Source: Bacteroidota bacterium (lineage in GTDB: Bacteria > Bacteroidota > Bacteroidia > B-17B0 > Aurantibacillaceae). From it: DNA of 5,437 bases. Both the position numbers and the translations under genes were made by a program. The notes under the pieces are model-generated. The model worked only from the letters and a program-made list of their open reading frames with translations. It was not told the origin of the DNA and did no database searches. The stretch covers positions 1 through 5,437 of the forward strand of contig JANYGR010000040.1 of assembly GCA_025359355.1 (NCBI GenBank), read 5' to 3'. Shown here piece after piece: positions 5,121-5,437 of this stretch (its first letter is position 1; each line of letters starts with the position of its first letter).

Positions 5121-5437
5121 ATGAAAAAAATTCCAAACTGGATTATTATAATTGTTGTGATTGCTCTTATTGTAGCATCCAAATTTATTTTATTTTCGAA
5201 AAAAGAAGACAAAACATCCGCAAATAAAGGGAAAAGCAAAGGTCCTATTGGCGTCAATTATTTTGTAGCAAAACCCGTTGCATTTGCTAATGATGTATTT
5301 GCTACTGGTAAAATTGGCGCATTAAATCAAATTGATATTTTACCAGAAGTGAGTGGAAAAGTAATTGCCATTTATTTTAAAGAAGGCGAAACTGTTACTA
5401 AAGGCAGTGCTTTAATCAAATTAAATGATGCAGATTT
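5121..5437 (+). CDS. Membrane fusion protein of an efflux pump (HlyD/AcrA type), 5' part
   Basis: This is the periplasmic adaptor that links an inner-membrane pump to an outer-membrane TolC-type channel. The first 105 codons are visible; the gene continues past the window. A Lys-start N-terminus and a hydrophobic segment (about residues 7-24) give an inner-membrane anchor. A Lys/Ser-rich linker follows (26-42). The adaptor signature comes next: ATGKIGALNQIDILPEVSGK (61-80), then VIAIYFKEGETVTKGSALIK (81-100) and the LND typical of the biotinyl-lipoyl-like half-motif. The pattern is closest to RND-type adaptors (AcrA/MexA), so an RND permease and TolC-like gene probably follow, though this is inferred. 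It shares the marR transcript (six-base gap). Confidence 0.9.
   Translation, partial: MKKIPNWIIIIVVIALIVASKFILFSKKEDKTSANKGKSKGPIGVNYFVAKPVAFANDVFATGKIGALNQIDILPEVSGKVIAIYFKEGETVTKGSALIKLNDAD

Noticed and set aside
5063..5257. Minus-strand open frame with a hydrophobic segment
   Set aside because: It covers the marR end and the membrane-fusion start on the opposite strand, and its hydrophobicity mirrors the anchor codons of the real gene.

Overview
The window looks like a chromosomal segment of a low-GC Bacteroidota bacterium, most likely in or near the Flavobacteriia. Several things point there. The coding sequence is AT-rich. Shine-Dalgarno sites are absent and start codons follow A-rich leaders. 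Promoter elements of the Bacteroidota type (-7 TAnnTTTG) sit ahead of several genes. The gene families also fit: a multi-repeat S1 protein with a Lys/Glu-rich tail, a TerB-DnaJ membrane protein, and a small protein typical of this phylum. No phage, transposase, CRISPR or tRNA was seen.

Layout. Bases 2-1417 (+) hold the 3' part of rpsA (ribosomal protein S1). A 361-base gap follows. It contains a run of adjoining stem-loops ending in a strong intrinsic terminator (about 1437-1571), then an AT-rich leader with a possible promoter, a hairpin, and a 14-codon ORF whose stop overlaps the next start codon. Bases 1779-2636 (+) encode a cytosolic cyanophycinase with its full Ser/His/Glu triad. It converges, over an AT-only inverted repeat, with a minus-strand block: a flavodoxin-fold FMN reductase (2660-3190), a DjlA-like TerB/J-domain co-chaperone (3239-4006) and a 77-residue conserved small protein (4076-4309). 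The last two have recognisable promoters of their own.

The 316 bases between the small gene and the next plus-strand gene (4310-4625) hold the divergent promoters. Between them lies a GC-richer, hairpin-rich element that reads as an open frame of 53 codons and resembles a dispersed intergenic repeat. Next comes a tandem pair of 16-base A-tract repeats spaced 21 bases apart. The plus strand resumes with a MarR-family regulator (4626-5114) and, six bases later, the start of a membrane-fusion (HlyD/AcrA-type) efflux subunit that runs off the window. A palindrome wrapped around the -7 element upstream of the regulator suggests that this efflux operon is autorepressed.

Functionally these are separate units: translation (rpsA), nitrogen-reserve mobilisation (cyanophycinase), a redox/chaperone block, and a regulated efflux operon. 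Nothing here proves a new system. The features most worth following are the stem-loop array after rpsA, the overlapping leader ORF of the cyanophycinase gene, the repeat-like element at 4365-4537, and the promoter-embedded operator of the marR gene.
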